From an uncultured Planctomycetota bacterium (GTDB lineage: Bacteria; Planctomycetota; Phycisphaerae; UBA1845; Fen-1342): a DNA stretch of 64,000 bases. Below the pieces are notes generated by a model, which did not search any database, had not been told where the DNA came from, and saw only the letters and a program-made list of their open reading frames with translations. The stretch is from positions 62,001-126,000 of the forward strand of contig CAADGL010000010.1 in the NCBI GenBank assembly GCA_900696525.1. Reading direction: 5' to 3'. The position numbers and the translations under genes are program-made. This document shows, in pieces, positions 1-8,816 of this stretch (its first letter is position 1; the number at the start of each line of letters is the position of its first letter).

Positions 1-101
1 CCGACCTTATACATTCAATCCAAACCAGCCAGGCGCCAATGGCGAGAATCGCAGCGCGGTCCCGCAAGACAACCGCCTGCGGCTTTTCAGGAGAAACAGC
101 G

Positions 102-1184
102 ATGCGAACGAGACGCGCAAGGGCCTTCACACTCATTGAACTCCTGGTAGTGGTGGCGATCATTGCCCTGCTGCTGGCCGTGCTGCTGCCCAACCTGGCC
201 GCCGCACGGGAGCAGGGCCGGCGCGCCAAGTGCTTGGCCAATCTGAAGAACATCACCTCCGGCGCGATCCTCTACGCGGCCGAGGACAGCAAGAACCTCG
301 TCATCCCTCTGCACCAGGGCGTCTGGGCCAACCAGTGGGGTTTCGGCAACTACATGTGGTGGCGCCTCGGCGGGCCGACGAGCTTCGGCGGCAAGACCGG
401 GACGAACACGACTGGAACAGTGGCCTTTCAGTTGCCCGTCTTTTTCGACCCGAACGGCGCCTGGTCGGCGCAGACTCGGCCGCTGAACCGCTACATGCTC
501 AAGGGCATCACGGCGTTCGATGACCCGCGCTCGTTCGAGCTCTATTCCTGCCCGTCGGATGACGGCTTCCCCAACAACGACAAGTGGGTGCCAAGCGATC
601 AGCTCACGGGCAACGTGGCGCTTAGCGCGGCGCTCTATGAGCAGCGCCTGTTCGACCTGCTCGGCAACAGTTACCGCTACAACACGATCGGTCTTATCCA
701 AGTCTCGGGTCAGACTGTCAACGGCTCGTTCACGTCGTCCGTCATGGGCTCCAAGTATGACCGCATCGACAAGGGCTCGAGCCGCATCGTCTTGTTCAGC
801 GAGCCGCTCTTCTACATGATGACCGTGCCCATCGCCAACCTCGACCCGAGCCTGGCGCCGCTCCGCGGCACGCACAGGGTGGTCATGACCGAGAACGTCT
901 CCTACGCCGACGGCTCCGGCCGCTCCACGCGCGTCGGCCAGCTCGCGCGCTTCGACACGAACCTGCTGGCCAGCATGGGGTACGGCGGACCGGCGGCCTA
1001 CGATTCGTACCTGCGTCGCGGAACGACCTGGCAGACGGATGCGTACCCGACGCCCGGCTCGATCATTCGTGCGTACACCAACACCACGTTGATCACGACA
1101 CAGGCCATCATCAACGGGCTGATCGCCCCCGGCACCGGCTGGCCCGGCAAGCCGTACCAGGACAACACGCTCCGCCAGTTCTGA
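102..1184 (+). CDS. Pseudopilin-like secreted protein (type II secretion PulG-like N-terminus), copy 1
   Basis: About 360 residues. The N-terminus [20 protein letters not shown] is a class III prepilin signal: a basic leader, cleavage site before Phe, Glu at +5 and a hydrophobic helix, then [16 protein letters not shown]. The residue before the cleavage site is Ala rather than the usual Gly. The C-terminal region has a His (GTHRVVM) followed by a DGSGR stretch, like the His-x-Asp-Gly ending of planctomycete DUF1559 proteins. The ATG at 102 is preferred over the upstream in-frame ATG at 39 because AGGAG lies at 89-93 and the leader is then the short one expected. A close paralogue follows at 1710. 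The role is probably an extracellular or envelope-displayed pseudopilin; the ligand is unknown. Family assignment is firm, function is not. Confidence 0.88.
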   Translation: MRTRRARAFTLIELLVVVAIIALLLAVLLPNLAAAREQGRRAKCLANLKNITSGAILYAAEDSKNLVIPLHQGVWANQWGFGNYMWWRLGGPTSFGGKTGTNTTGTVAFQLPVFFDPNGAWSAQTRPLNRYMLKGITAFDDPRSFELYSCPSDDGFPNNDKWVPSDQLTGNVALSAALYEQRLFDLLGNSYRYNTIGLIQVSGQTVNGSFTSSVMGSKYDRIDKGSSRIVLFSEPLFYMMTVPIANLDPSLAPLRGTHRVVMTENVSYADGSGRSTRVGQLARFDTNLLASMGYGGPAAYDSYLRRGTTWQTDAYPTPGSIIRAYTNTTLITTQAIINGLIAPGTGWPGKPYQDNTLRQF

Positions 1185-1209
1185 CCCGGCGGATCGAATC
1201 GCCGGCGGG

Positions 1210-1229
1210 CCGCGAGCGCAAGCGAGTGG
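1210..1229 (+). repeat. Dispersed repeat family A, copy 1
   Basis: Exact copy of the 20-mer CCGCGAGCGCAAGCGAGTGG. The same 20-mer occurs at 26237-26256, in reverse at 26296-26315 and 63027-63046, and with one substitution at 49736-49754. All copies are intergenic. A shorter echo (GTAGCGCAAGCGATCG) follows about 15 bases downstream. Confidence 0.85.
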
Positions 1230-1288
1230 TGCACGCGGGAACATGTAGCGCAAGCGATCGTGCAGCGGCCGCTCGAATCTCGAGAGCG

Positions 1289-1334
1289 AGCGCCCCGGCG
1301 TCGGATGGCTGTCGCCGGGGCGCTTACGCTTTTT
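1289..1334 (+). terminator. Rho-independent terminator candidate after the first pseudopilin gene
   Basis: A perfect 12-bp stem AGCGCCCCGGCG (1289-1300) pairs with CGCCGGGGCGCT (1313-1324) around a 12-base loop, followed five bases later by a run of five T (1330-1334). It lies about 105 bases after the stop codon of the first pseudopilin gene and so should separate the two paralogues transcriptionally. Confidence 0.65.
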
Positions 1335-1483
1335 AGGAAGCGTCGGAGCCATCTGAGAAAACACACCTCGGGCCAAAAGGGCGCGGTCGGGCATCTGTCG
1401 GACTGCCGTCGGGCCGTCGGCGATCTGCCGGCGATCTTCGCCCAGTGGCGCACGGGCCGGCGAAACGAAGCCTCCTTCGCAGC

Positions 1484-1514
1484 AACCGCGCCCTTTCGGT
1501 CGCGGCTCGGGTCG
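1484..1514 (-). repeat. Dispersed repeat family B, copy 1
   Basis: Read on the minus strand this begins GACCCGAGCCGCGACCGAAA and continues GGGCGCGGTT. It resembles the copies at 62902-62930 and (minus strand) 51788-51837: a GATCCGAGCCGCG head followed by AAGG and CGGTT. The copies are diverged but share the order of blocks. Confidence 0.65.
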
Positions 1515-1555
1515 TTTCTGGGGCATTGGAACACGACCCGGCCACGCTTTCGCCA

Positions 1556-1585
1556 TTGACGGGCGGGGGTCGATTCCGCTACACT
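1556..1585 (+). promoter_or_regulatory. Sigma-70-type promoter candidate for the second pseudopilin gene
   Basis: TTGACG at 1556-1561 and TACACT at 1580-1585 are separated by 18 bases. Transcription would start near 1592, leaving a leader of about 118 bases before the GTG start at 1710. Confidence 0.5.
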
Positions 1586-1709
1586 GGCGCTTGGTTGTGT
1601 GAGCTGCGGCGCCAGGGCACATCTTCCATGGCGCCGCCGATCGCGAGAACGGACTTATCGTCAATCTGGTTCGGGCCAGCACGTCTTCGCCCGTCAAAGG
1701 AGCCTCGTC

Positions 1710-2786
1710 GTGATCGACCGCAGTCGGCGCGCCCGCGCGTTCACGCTCATCGAGCTGCTCGTTGTCGTCGCCATCATCGCCCTGCTGCTGGCGGTGCTGC
1801 TGCCGAACCTGGCTGCCGCCCGCGAGCAGGGCCGCCGGGCCAAGTGCCTGGGGAACCTCAAGAACATCGCCACCGGCTCGGTCCTGTACGCGCAGGAAGA
1901 CGCCAAGAACATGATCATCCCGATGCACGCGGGCATCTGGCAGAACCAGTGGGCCTTCGGCAACTACCTCTGGTGGCGCCTGGCCGGGCCGGCGAGCTTC
2001 GGCGGGCGCACCGCCGTCCAGCCGGTCGGCAACATCAACAACCTGGTCGATCCGAACGGGCCGTGGGCGGCGGACACGCGGCCGCTGAACCGCTACATGT
2101 TCACCGGCGGCATCAGCAAGCAGGACTCGGCCCGCAGCGCGTGGGAAATGTACATGTGCCCGTCGGACGACGGCTTCCCGGCGAATCCGAAGTGGTGCCT
2201 GGACCTGATGATCGCAAATAATGCGGCGATTACGGCCGAGGTCTACGAAAAGAGGTTCTTCGACTTCCTCGGCAACAGCTACCGCTTCAACTACTGCGGG
2301 CTGATCGTGCCCGGTCCGCCGGTCCAGGGTCTCTTCACCTCGGCGATGCTCGGCGGCCGGTACAGCAAGATCGACAAGTTCTCGAGCCGGATTGTCCTGT
2401 TTACCGAACCGCTCTTCTACATGATGACCGTGCCTGCCACGAACCTCGATCCGAGCCTCGCGCCGTTGATGGGCACCCACCGCGTCGTCATGACCGACAA
2501 CGTAGTGTACGTCGACGGATCCAGCCGGGCGACACGCGTCGGCGCCCTGGCGCGGTTCGACTCGAACCTGCTGGCGCAGATGGGCTATGGCGTGCCGGCA
2601 CCTTACGACAGCTACCTGCGCCGCGGAACCACCTGGCAGATGGACGCCTATCCCGCGCCGGGCTCGCTTATCCGGGGTTTCAGCGGCACCGGCGACTTGT
2701 GCACGCCAAACGTCATTCAGGCACTCATCGGCAACCCGACCGGCTGGCCGGGCAAGCCCTATCAGGACAACACGCGGCGCAACTAG
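1710..2786 (+). CDS. Pseudopilin-like secreted protein (type II secretion PulG-like N-terminus), copy 2
   Basis: About 358 residues and clearly paralogous along its whole length to the protein encoded at 102-1184 (shared blocks include [59 protein letters not shown] and [12 protein letters not shown]). It has the same class III prepilin signal with Ala before the cleavage site. The GTG start at 1710 is chosen over an upstream in-frame ATG at 1599 because AAAGGAG lies at 1696-1702 with seven bases of spacing, and the leader peptide ([10 protein letters not shown]) then has the right length. Separate promoter and upstream terminator suggest that the two copies are expressed independently. Confidence 0.88.
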   Translation: MIDRSRRARAFTLIELLVVVAIIALLLAVLLPNLAAAREQGRRAKCLGNLKNIATGSVLYAQEDAKNMIIPMHAGIWQNQWAFGNYLWWRLAGPASFGGRTAVQPVGNINNLVDPNGPWAADTRPLNRYMFTGGISKQDSARSAWEMYMCPSDDGFPANPKWCLDLMIANNAAITAEVYEKRFFDFLGNSYRFNYCGLIVPGPPVQGLFTSAMLGGRYSKIDKFSSRIVLFTEPLFYMMTVPATNLDPSLAPLMGTHRVVMTDNVVYVDGSSRATRVGALARFDSNLLAQMGYGVPAPYDSYLRRGTTWQMDAYPAPGSLIRGFSGTGDLCTPNVIQALIGNPTGWPGKPYQDNTRRN

Positions 2787-3399
2787 GGATCATCGACCCG
2801 ACGACGGAAAACAACTGTAGCAGCCTGCGCGCGTGGCCGGATTGCTTCATGCTCTGTTTGGGGCGGTTCCGATTGCTCCACGAGCTGGTGCGGGGCCCGG
2901 TGCTTGGGCGCCGCCGGGCAAAGTGGGGTTTGCGCCGACAGCGCCCAAGTTGGTGAGGAGAAGCGTGTACCCCGGCGCGGGCGTACGTCGCTGGGAGTGG
3001 CAACCGGCGTGCCAGGTGTGCTGGGGCGCACCGACGTGCGCGGTACGCTTGTCGGTGGGTTCCGCCGGGCAAGTCGCATCCTGCCGCCACGCAGGCACTT
3101 AGGCTCCATCGCCGCGCTCGGCTGCGGCGAACGTGAGCGGCATGTTCCGTGTCCGGCCCACGCCGACCACAACAACACCCGCAACCCCACGGCAACATGT
3201 GGCGGTCGCCGCCGCAACCGCGCGTGGCCTCCCACTCTCCTGAATCGCTGTGCCGGGTTGGGTGTTCGTTCCGGTTACCGCGCCGGCCCGACGTCACGTC
3301 ACGCGCTGGCGCTCGCGCCTCGTCAGGACCGGCGCTCGTGATTTCCGCCGATCGCGGCGCGGTTGCTTCGGACCGCGGCGCGGGTTAACGTCGCTCGGC
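2787..3399. other. Intergenic region of about 610 bases with no recognised feature
   Basis: Open frames occur here on both strands, but their translations are Arg/Ala/Pro/Cys-rich, overlap one another and show no domain. No tRNA, terminator with a T-run or tandem repeat is visible. It may hold decayed coding sequence or promoter DNA for the lipoprotein gene that follows. Confidence 0.5.
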
Positions 3400-4287
3400 A
3401 TGCGTCGCCCTCGCCTTGCACTCTTCGGTTGTTCCGTCCGCCTCGCCGGGCCGGCGCTGCTCGGGCTCGCGTGCGTTCTCGGCGGCTGTGCGGCGCCGCG
3501 CGGATCGGGGACGCACGTCGTCAGCCTGGCCGGCGCCAGCGTCCCGGTCGAGCTCGTCGAGTCCTGGCTCGACCGCGCCCGCGAGCCGCGCTTCGTCACG
3601 CAGCGCGTGCAGTTCTTCCTCTCGCGCCACGGCTTCGAGCGCCTGCGCGACGGCGCGTGCACCCTGGCCTGCACCGATCGGCCGATCTCCGACGCGGAGC
3701 GGCGCGACTTCCCGACGCCGCCCATCGGCCGCCGCGTCGGCTTCTACGGCTACGCCCTCTACGTCCACCCCTCCAACCGCGTCGACAGCATCTTCCTCGG
3801 CGATATCCGCAACGTCTTCTCGCGCAAAGTGACCAACTGGAAAGAGCTTGGCGGAGACGACGCGCCCATCCGCCTCGTCGGGCCGCGAAAATCGACCCGC
3901 GGCGGCGGCGTGCTCGCGCAGGAGGCCGGCATCTTCATCAACGACGCGCCCTGGGAAGTCTGCCAGACGAATGCGCAGATCGTCGCCGCGGTCGCCGCCG
4001 ATGCGACCGCCCTGGGCTTCGCGGAGGTCGGCTTTGACCGCGACGCGCGCTACCTGGGCATCCACCTGCGCCGCAGCGGGCCGCCGAGCTTCCCCAGCCT
4101 GGAGGAGATCGAGGCCTGCCGCTATCCGCTGGCGCAGGTGATCCACGTCTACTGCAACGATCCGCCGTCGCCCGCGGCCGCCGCCGCGATCGAGTACCTC
4201 TCCAGCGACGGGGCTCGGCGACTGATGGAGTCGGCCGGGGTCTGGCCGATCCCGCAGGAACGCGGCATGGCGCACGGCGGGCCATGA
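3400..4287 (+). CDS. PstS-like phosphate-binding lipoprotein
   Basis: About 295 residues. The N-terminus has a lipoprotein signal with lipobox LGGC (FGCSVRLAG...VLGGCAAP). The body matches the periplasmic phosphate-binding (PBP-like) fold: RPISDAERRDF, then VGFYGYALYVHPSN, the family signature IFLGDIRNVFSRKVTNWKEL (in PstS proteins L..IF.G.I..W..L), then RLVGPRKSTRGGGVL and a C-terminal IEYLSSDGARRLMESAG segment. The ATG at 3400 is chosen because it gives the signal peptide directly. The stop overlaps the next start (ATGA, 4284-4287), implying translational coupling with the enolase-superfamily gene. No pstCAB genes are adjacent, so it may sense or scavenge rather than feed a local transporter. 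Confidence 0.8.
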   Translation: MRRPRLALFGCSVRLAGPALLGLACVLGGCAAPRGSGTHVVSLAGASVPVELVESWLDRAREPRFVTQRVQFFLSRHGFERLRDGACTLACTDRPISDAERRDFPTPPIGRRVGFYGYALYVHPSNRVDSIFLGDIRNVFSRKVTNWKELGGDDAPIRLVGPRKSTRGGGVLAQEAGIFINDAPWEVCQTNAQIVAAVAADATALGFAEVGFDRDARYLGIHLRRSGPPSFPSLEEIEACRYPLAQVIHVYCNDPPSPAAAAAIEYLSSDGARRLMESAGVWPIPQERGMAHGGP

Positions 4288-5486
4288 GTCAGCCGCTGCG
4301 CATCCGCGAAGTAGAGCTGCATCGGCTGGCGATTCCGATGCGCGTCGCGTTCGAGCACGCGGCGGCGACGCGGCGCGTGGCCGATCCGATCGTGCTGCGG
4401 CTGGTCGCCGAGGCGCCGCATACCGACTTGGCCGGATGCGGCGAGACGCTGGCGCGGGGGTACGTCACAGGCGAGACGGTCGAGAGCGTCTGCCAGGACG
4501 TGGAGCGGCTCTTCCTGCCGCTGCTGCTGCAATTCCGGCCGGCGTCGTTTCCCGCGGCGCTCGAGTTCATCGACGCCCTGCCGTTCGAGCGCGAGGGCCG
4601 CTGTGTGAATGCGGCCCGCGCCGCCGTGGAGCTGGCGCTGCTCGACCTGGCGGGGCGTGCGTTTCGGCGCCGGGCGGCAGACGCGTCGGGGTGGATGGGG
4701 CTCGCCGGTTTCGGCGCGCCCGGCTGCCTGGGCAAGGCGCGCTACTCCGGGGTCGTCATCGGCCGCGGCGCGCTGAAGTGCGCGGCGCTCGTGGGGATTC
4801 AGCGCGCCTGGGGCCTGCGCGACTTCAAGCTCAAGGTCGCCATCCCGGGTTGGGAGCAGCGCCTTGCCGTGGCGGGCCGCGCGCTGCGGTCGGCGATCCG
4901 CCGCGGGCGATGCACGTTCCGTGTCGATGCCAACGGCGGCTGGTCGGTCGAAGACGTTACCGCCGCCATTCCGCTGATCGAAAGCGCCGGCGTCTGCGCG
5001 ATCGAGCAGCCGCTCTCCCCTGCCGACGACGACCGGCTGACCCAGCTCGCCACGCGCACGCGCTGCGACCTCGTCGCCGATGAGTCGCTCGTAACGGCGG
5101 AGGACGCGCGGCGGCTGATCGAGAGCGGCGGCGTGCAGGTGTTCAACCTGCGCATCGCGAAGGTGGGCGGGCTGCTGCCGGCGCTGCGCCTGGCTCAGCT
5201 TGCGATCGCCGCCGGGCGCGACGTGCAGCTTGGCTGTCTGGTGGGCGAAACGAGCATCCTGACGGCGGCCGGATTGGCGTTTCTCGAAGCCTGCCCGCGC
5301 GTCCGCTTTCTGGAGGGCGCCTTCGGCCGGTTTCTGCTGCAACGCGACGTCGTGCGCCGGCCGATCAGCATCGCCTACGGCGGCACGCCCCGCGCGCAGC
5401 CCGGCTTCGGCCTCGGCGTGGAGCCCGACACCGCGCTGCTGCAACAGGCCGCAGACGGTACAGGCGCGGCGGTCTTTCGCTTCTGA
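4284..5486 (+). CDS. Enolase-superfamily enzyme (dipeptide epimerase / muconate cycloisomerase-like)
   Basis: 400 residues with the N-terminal capping domain and the C-terminal barrel of the enolase superfamily. All catalytic residues of the muconate-lactonizing subgroup can be placed: K182 and K184 in FKLKV, metal ligands D215 (RVDANGG), E241 (AIEQPL) and D266 (VADESL), and K293 in RIAKVGG. Members include L-Ala-D/L-Glu epimerase, muconate cycloisomerase and o-succinylbenzoate synthase; sequence alone does not decide between them. Because menaquinone here appears to come from the futalosine route (mqnA nearby), o-succinylbenzoate synthase is less likely, and dipeptide epimerase for cell-wall peptide recycling is my preferred reading. 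It overlaps the preceding lipoprotein gene by four bases. Confidence 0.82.
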   Translation: MSQPLRIREVELHRLAIPMRVAFEHAAATRRVADPIVLRLVAEAPHTDLAGCGETLARGYVTGETVESVCQDVERLFLPLLLQFRPASFPAALEFIDALPFEREGRCVNAARAAVELALLDLAGRAFRRRAADASGWMGLAGFGAPGCLGKARYSGVVIGRGALKCAALVGIQRAWGLRDFKLKVAIPGWEQRLAVAGRALRSAIRRGRCTFRVDANGGWSVEDVTAAIPLIESAGVCAIEQPLSPADDDRLTQLATRTRCDLVADESLVTAEDARRLIESGGVQVFNLRIAKVGGLLPALRLAQLAIAAGRDVQLGCLVGETSILTAAGLAFLEACPRVRFLEGAFGRFLLQRDVVRRPISIAYGGTPRAQPGFGLGVEPDTALLQQAADGTGAAVFRF

Positions 5487-5502
5487 ACGGGCGCCGCGAG
5501 CG

Positions 5503-6597
5503 TCAGCCCGGTCGGCGCGCTGCGGCGCGGCGCAGCGGCAGCAGCTCGGCAGCGTGGTGAAACACGATCTCGCTGAACCCCACGTGCCGCAGGATGTGCA
5601 CCATCTGCTGCGGCCACGACGGCAGCGACCGAATCCGGCGTGCGACGCGCCGCGGCAGCCCAAGCAGCGGCCAGCCGATGGGAATGGGGTAGTCGGAGCC
5701 GAACAGCAGCTTGTGGTGCAGGTCGACGCGCCGCGCCAGCTCGTACATGAAGCCGATCTTGCCCAGCGCCGTCAGGGCCGAGACATCGGCGTAGAGCGGC
5801 GCGTCGGCGAACTCGCCCCCCAGGGCCTCCAGCAGCGCCTCGAACGAGCCGCGCGGGCCGAACGGCGTGATCGGCGTGGCCGCGTGGGCGACGATGACCG
5901 CCGGCATCGCGCCCTCGCGCCGCAGCCGCCGCAGCACGTGCAGCAGCGCCGTCACCGAGGCGTGCTCCGGATGGTTCGTCGACAGCGTGAACTCGGGACC
6001 GTAGTGTGCCAGCACGGGCAGCCCCAGCTCCGCGCAGCGGCGCAGCATCGCCACGCTGCGCGCGTCCGCAACGTCGATGTTCTGGTGCAGCGGCAGCCAC
6101 TTCAGCAGGCACGCGCCGCCCTCGAACACCTCCGTGAGACAATCGACCGCTCCCCGGCGGTACGGGTGAACCGAGGCGCCGAGCAGGAATCTATCCGGGC
6201 GCTGCCGGCACAGCTCCGCCACCAGGCTGTTCGACGCATACAGGTCGCTGCCCGGCTGCGACGCCGACGTCGGCCAGGGCAGCGCCCGTCCAGCGTTGTC
6301 GTGGTAGGCGTCGAACGCCAGCAGCACGAAGCGCTCGATCGGCCCCTCCGACAGCAGGTGCCCCTCGTGCACGGCCGTCAGCAACGCGTCGAGCGCTTCG
6401 CCCGGCGGAAGCACCGGGTCGACGCCCAGCAGCCGCCGCAGCGCCCAGCTCGACCACCAGCCGGCGGCGCGCGGCGAGACGCTGGCGTCGGCCGCGGGCG
6501 ACCCATCGGCCCCCACCGCCGGCTCGAAGCTGAAGCGCTGGCCGGCGGCGGCCGTGCGGCGCGTGAGGACATAGTGACAATGCAGGTCGATGATCAT
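5503..6597 (-). CDS. Amidohydrolase-family metal-dependent hydrolase
   Basis: 364 residues, predicted TIM barrel of the amidohydrolase-2 type. The N-terminal MIIDLHCHY carries the HxH metal pair (H6, H8). Further expected elements are LLKWLPLHQN (strand with Lys and His), VIVAHAATP (metal-binding His) and LLFGSDYPIP near the C-terminus (catalytic Asp). The substrate cannot be inferred. The gene is last in a minus-strand run beginning with elbB; its start overlaps the preceding stop by four bases (6594-6597). It converges on the enolase-superfamily gene with only 16 bases between stops. Confidence 0.8.
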   Translation of the reverse strand: MIIDLHCHYVLTRRTAAAGQRFSFEPAVGADGSPAADASVSPRAAGWWSSWALRRLLGVDPVLPPGEALDALLTAVHEGHLLSEGPIERFVLLAFDAYHDNAGRALPWPTSASQPGSDLYASNSLVAELCRQRPDRFLLGASVHPYRRGAVDCLTEVFEGGACLLKWLPLHQNIDVADARSVAMLRRCAELGLPVLAHYGPEFTLSTNHPEHASVTALLHVLRRLRREGAMPAVIVAHAATPITPFGPRGSFEALLEALGGEFADAPLYADVSALTALGKIGFMYELARRVDLHHKLLFGSDYPIPIGWPLLGLPRRVARRIRSLPSWPQQMVHILRHVGFSEIVFHHAAELLPLRRAAARRPG

Positions 6598-7505
6598 TGC
6601 GGCTCGTTCGGCCCCGCCGGCGTACGCGGCCCGGGCTCGGTGTCGTCAGCGGGCGTCGGCGGGCCGAAGGGCGCCTGCCCGCTCCATGCGTGAAACTCGC
6701 CGGCCAGGCTTTGCGGCGCGGCGTGCTTCGCGCGCAGCGTGCGCGGGTCGGTGGGCGCCCGCCCGGCGCGCCGCAGCAGCACCCACGCGACCGCCAGCCC
6801 GAGCAGCGCCGCCGCCAGGGCCCACTTCCAGTCAACGCGCGTCGGGCGCGCGGCGGCGGGTCCGGGCAGGCTGATGCTGATCGGGGCGCGGGCCACGAGC
6901 AGCGCCGCCTGGCGTACCTGGTTCCGCGCGTCGTAGTACTGCCGCACTAGCACGAAGTACCCCGCCACGTCGATCGTCGCCCCCAGCGGGATGTCATCCG
7001 CCGGCCGCGTCAGAATCACCGTGCAGGCCAGCGGCCCGCCGGCGTCGTCTCGCAGCTCGAGTTGCCAGACCGGCGGCCCAAGCGCGCCGTCGGCGTCGCG
7101 CTCCGCCCAGCTCGAGTTGCGCCCGACGGTTCCGCGGATGCGAATGGCGCGCCCTCGAAAGTGTCCCGGCCGCTCGAGCAGCGCCCGCCAATCGTTGACG
7201 CGCTCGGCCGCTTCGTGGAACCGCACCGGCTCGATCGTCTCACGCACGTGCCGCAGGACGGCGTAGAACCCCGGCTGAATGAAGTCGAAGCGGAAATCGA
7301 CCGTCGTGCTCAGCGCTTCGCGAACGCTCGGCGGCAGCTCGACGGGTAGCGGGGCGTCTTGCGAAGCGTCGCCGGCGTCATCCGGGGCGATCTCGACGGA
7401 CTGAGCGGCGATCGCCATCGCACAAGCCAGCAGCGCCGCACCGGCCGCCATGCACCGCACGCGCGGCGCGCCCGCAGCCCGCGGCCCGTGCGCCTGGTCG
7501 GTCAC
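6594..7505 (-). CDS. Secreted or membrane-anchored protein of unknown function, possible OB-fold
   Basis: About 303 residues. A hydrophobic signal (MAAGAALLACAMAIAAQS) lies near the N-terminus and one transmembrane helix (WALAAALLGLAVAWVLL) near residues 225-245, followed by a short polar tail. The middle contains GRAIRIRGTVGRN, LELRDDAGGPLACTVIL and GATIDVAGYFV, a strand pattern like OB-fold domains; this is tentative. The GTG at 7505 is chosen because it overlaps the preceding stop (GTGA); an ATG at 7451 would give a shorter signal. It lies between a lipoprotein gene and the amidohydrolase gene with four-base overlaps on both sides, suggesting one operon. I do not recognise the family. Confidence 0.7.
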   Translation of the reverse strand: MTDQAHGPRAAGAPRVRCMAAGAALLACAMAIAAQSVEIAPDDAGDASQDAPLPVELPPSVREALSTTVDFRFDFIQPGFYAVLRHVRETIEPVRFHEAAERVNDWRALLERPGHFRGRAIRIRGTVGRNSSWAERDADGALGPPVWQLELRDDAGGPLACTVILTRPADDIPLGATIDVAGYFVLVRQYYDARNQVRQAALLVARAPISISLPGPAAARPTRVDWKWALAAALLGLAVAWVLLRRAGRAPTDPRTLRAKHAAPQSLAGEFHAWSGQAPFGPPTPADDTEPGPRTPAGPNEPQ

Positions 7506-8110
7506 GGCCCGCCGTCCGTGTCCCATGGGAAGTACGTCTTCTCCGCGGGCTGGCTGACGGGGGCGCTGGTGGGCGGCGCGTCGCGCGGCTGGGCCGAGGC
7601 GGGCGCGGGCGCCATGCGCCACTCGCCCTCCTCCTGCACGACGAGGATCGCCAGCCGTCGCGACGCCCGCCGCAGCGCGATGCGGCTGTCGGGCTTGAAG
7701 TCCACGTGCGTGACGACGAGATAGGCGGGCGGCGACCACGGGGGCGGCGGCTGGTCGATGGGCGTGATCGACTCGACGTCGATGTTGTCGATGGCGCGGA
7801 TGATCGCCTCGAAACGCTCGCGGCTCTCGGGGTTCACGGCCCGAGCCACGAGCAGGCGGTAGCTGCCGTAGTCCCCGACGTAGCACGTCTCGACGAACTG
7901 CTTGAGAAAATCGACCACTTCGGGGTGCTGCTGCTCCAGCTCGCGCGGCAGCGAATACCGCGGCAAGCTGGCGGGGAACGGCGGCGCGCGGTTGGGCTCC
8001 GTCGCCGCGGCGTCCTTGTCCTTCTTCCCGCAGGACGCGAGCGCCAGCAGCGCCGCGCCGGCGACCGCGGCCCACGTCACCCACCCGCTGAGCGATCGAC
8101 GCGCCGTCAT
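7502..8110 (-). CDS. Lipoprotein of unknown function
   Basis: 202 residues with a clear lipoprotein signal: MTARRSLSGWVTWAAV, then a hydrophobic run and lipobox LASC followed by GKKDKD. The rest, including LEQQHPEVVDFLKQFVETCY, FEAIIRAIDNIDVESI and RRASRRLAILVVQEEGEWRM, shows no domain I recognise; the alternation of helices and strands and the ending EGEWRM resemble small NTF2-like or DUF4878-like folds, but weakly. The ATG at 8110 overlaps the elbB stop (ATGA) and gives the signal directly. It is co-directional and overlapping with both neighbours. Confidence 0.72.
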   Translation of the reverse strand: MTARRSLSGWVTWAAVAGAALLALASCGKKDKDAAATEPNRAPPFPASLPRYSLPRELEQQHPEVVDFLKQFVETCYVGDYGSYRLLVARAVNPESRERFEAIIRAIDNIDVESITPIDQPPPPWSPPAYLVVTHVDFKPDSRIALRRASRRLAILVVQEEGEWRMAPAPASAQPRDAPPTSAPVSQPAEKTYFPWDTDGGP

Positions 8111-8766
8111 GCGAGCGACAGGACCTCGTCCACGAGCTTGCGAATGCCCTCGAAGACCTCCGCCGGCCCGCGGCCCAGCATGTACGCCGGCGTCGAGACG
8201 ATCTTGTGCTCGCGGTCGACCACAAACTCGCGCACCGGGCACGCCTCGTGCCGCGCCCCCATGGCCTCGATCGTCCGCGCCGTGCCGGCGTCGTTACCGA
8301 TGGTCAGGCGCGCCGCCACGCCGTGCTTTCCGGCGATGCGCGCCAGCAGCGCCGGGGCGATGCAGATCGCGCCGATGGGCTTGCGCGCCGCGAGCATGCC
8401 GGCGACGAGCTTCTCGACGGCCGGGTTGACGGCACAGTCGGCCCCCTGGGTCGCGAAGCCGCACAGGTTCTTGGCCGCGCCGAAACCGCCCGGCATGACC
8501 AGGGCGTCGAGGTCCGCGGGCGTCACGTGGGCGACGTCGCGGATCTCGCCCCGGCTGATGCGGGCCGACTCGCGCAGCACGTTGCGGCGCTCACCGGCCG
8601 GTTTGCCGGTCACGTGGTCGATCACCTCGAAGTCGCAGTCCGGGGCGCAGCAGACGGCCTGCGCGCCGCGCTGATCAAGCGCCAGCAGCGTTAGCGCGGC
8701 CTCCTGGATCTCGGCGCCGTCCTTCACGCCGCACCCCGACAGCAGCACACCGACTCGCTTGGCCAT
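8107..8766 (-). CDS. elbB: ElbB-like DJ-1/PfpI superfamily glyoxalase
   Basis: 219 residues. The start MAKRVGVLLSGCGVKDGAEI and the following EAALTLLALDQRGA match ElbB (isoprenoid biosynthesis protein with amidotransferase-like domain; reported glyoxalase activity in E. coli). The conserved ALVMPGGFGAAKNLC block and the nucleophile-elbow region IGAICIAPAL (Cys in AICIAP) are both present, and the end reads YMLGRGPAEVFEGIRKLV as in the family. First gene of a minus-strand run of four overlapping genes; the stop overlaps the lipoprotein start. Length matches E. coli ElbB (217 residues). Confidence 0.9.
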   Translation of the reverse strand: MAKRVGVLLSGCGVKDGAEIQEAALTLLALDQRGAQAVCCAPDCDFEVIDHVTGKPAGERRNVLRESARISRGEIRDVAHVTPADLDALVMPGGFGAAKNLCGFATQGADCAVNPAVEKLVAGMLAARKPIGAICIAPALLARIAGKHGVAARLTIGNDAGTARTIEAMGARHEACPVREFVVDREHKIVSTPAYMLGRGPAEVFEGIRKLVDEVLSLA

Positions 8767-8816
8767 GGTTGGTTCCTCCGTTGCGCGGGCCCCGCCGGGA
8801 CCCCGGCGGCTGCCGT

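Larger units (their letters stand above)
1185..1709. other. Intergenic region between the two pseudopilin genes
   Basis: No credible protein gene. It holds a copy of dispersed repeat family A, a terminator-like hairpin for the upstream gene, a copy of repeat family B in reverse orientation, and a promoter-like pair for the downstream gene. Each is listed separately. Confidence 0.7.

Noticed and set aside
87..2480. Very long minus-strand open frame antisense to the two pseudopilin genes
   Set aside because: The plus strand has clear family motifs and ribosome-binding sites. The antisense frame is Arg/Val/His-rich and arises because high GC content removes stop codons.
2787..3399. Several overlapping ORFs upstream of the PstS-like gene
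   Set aside because: They overlap on both strands, have Arg/Cys-rich products without domains, and none has convincing initiation.
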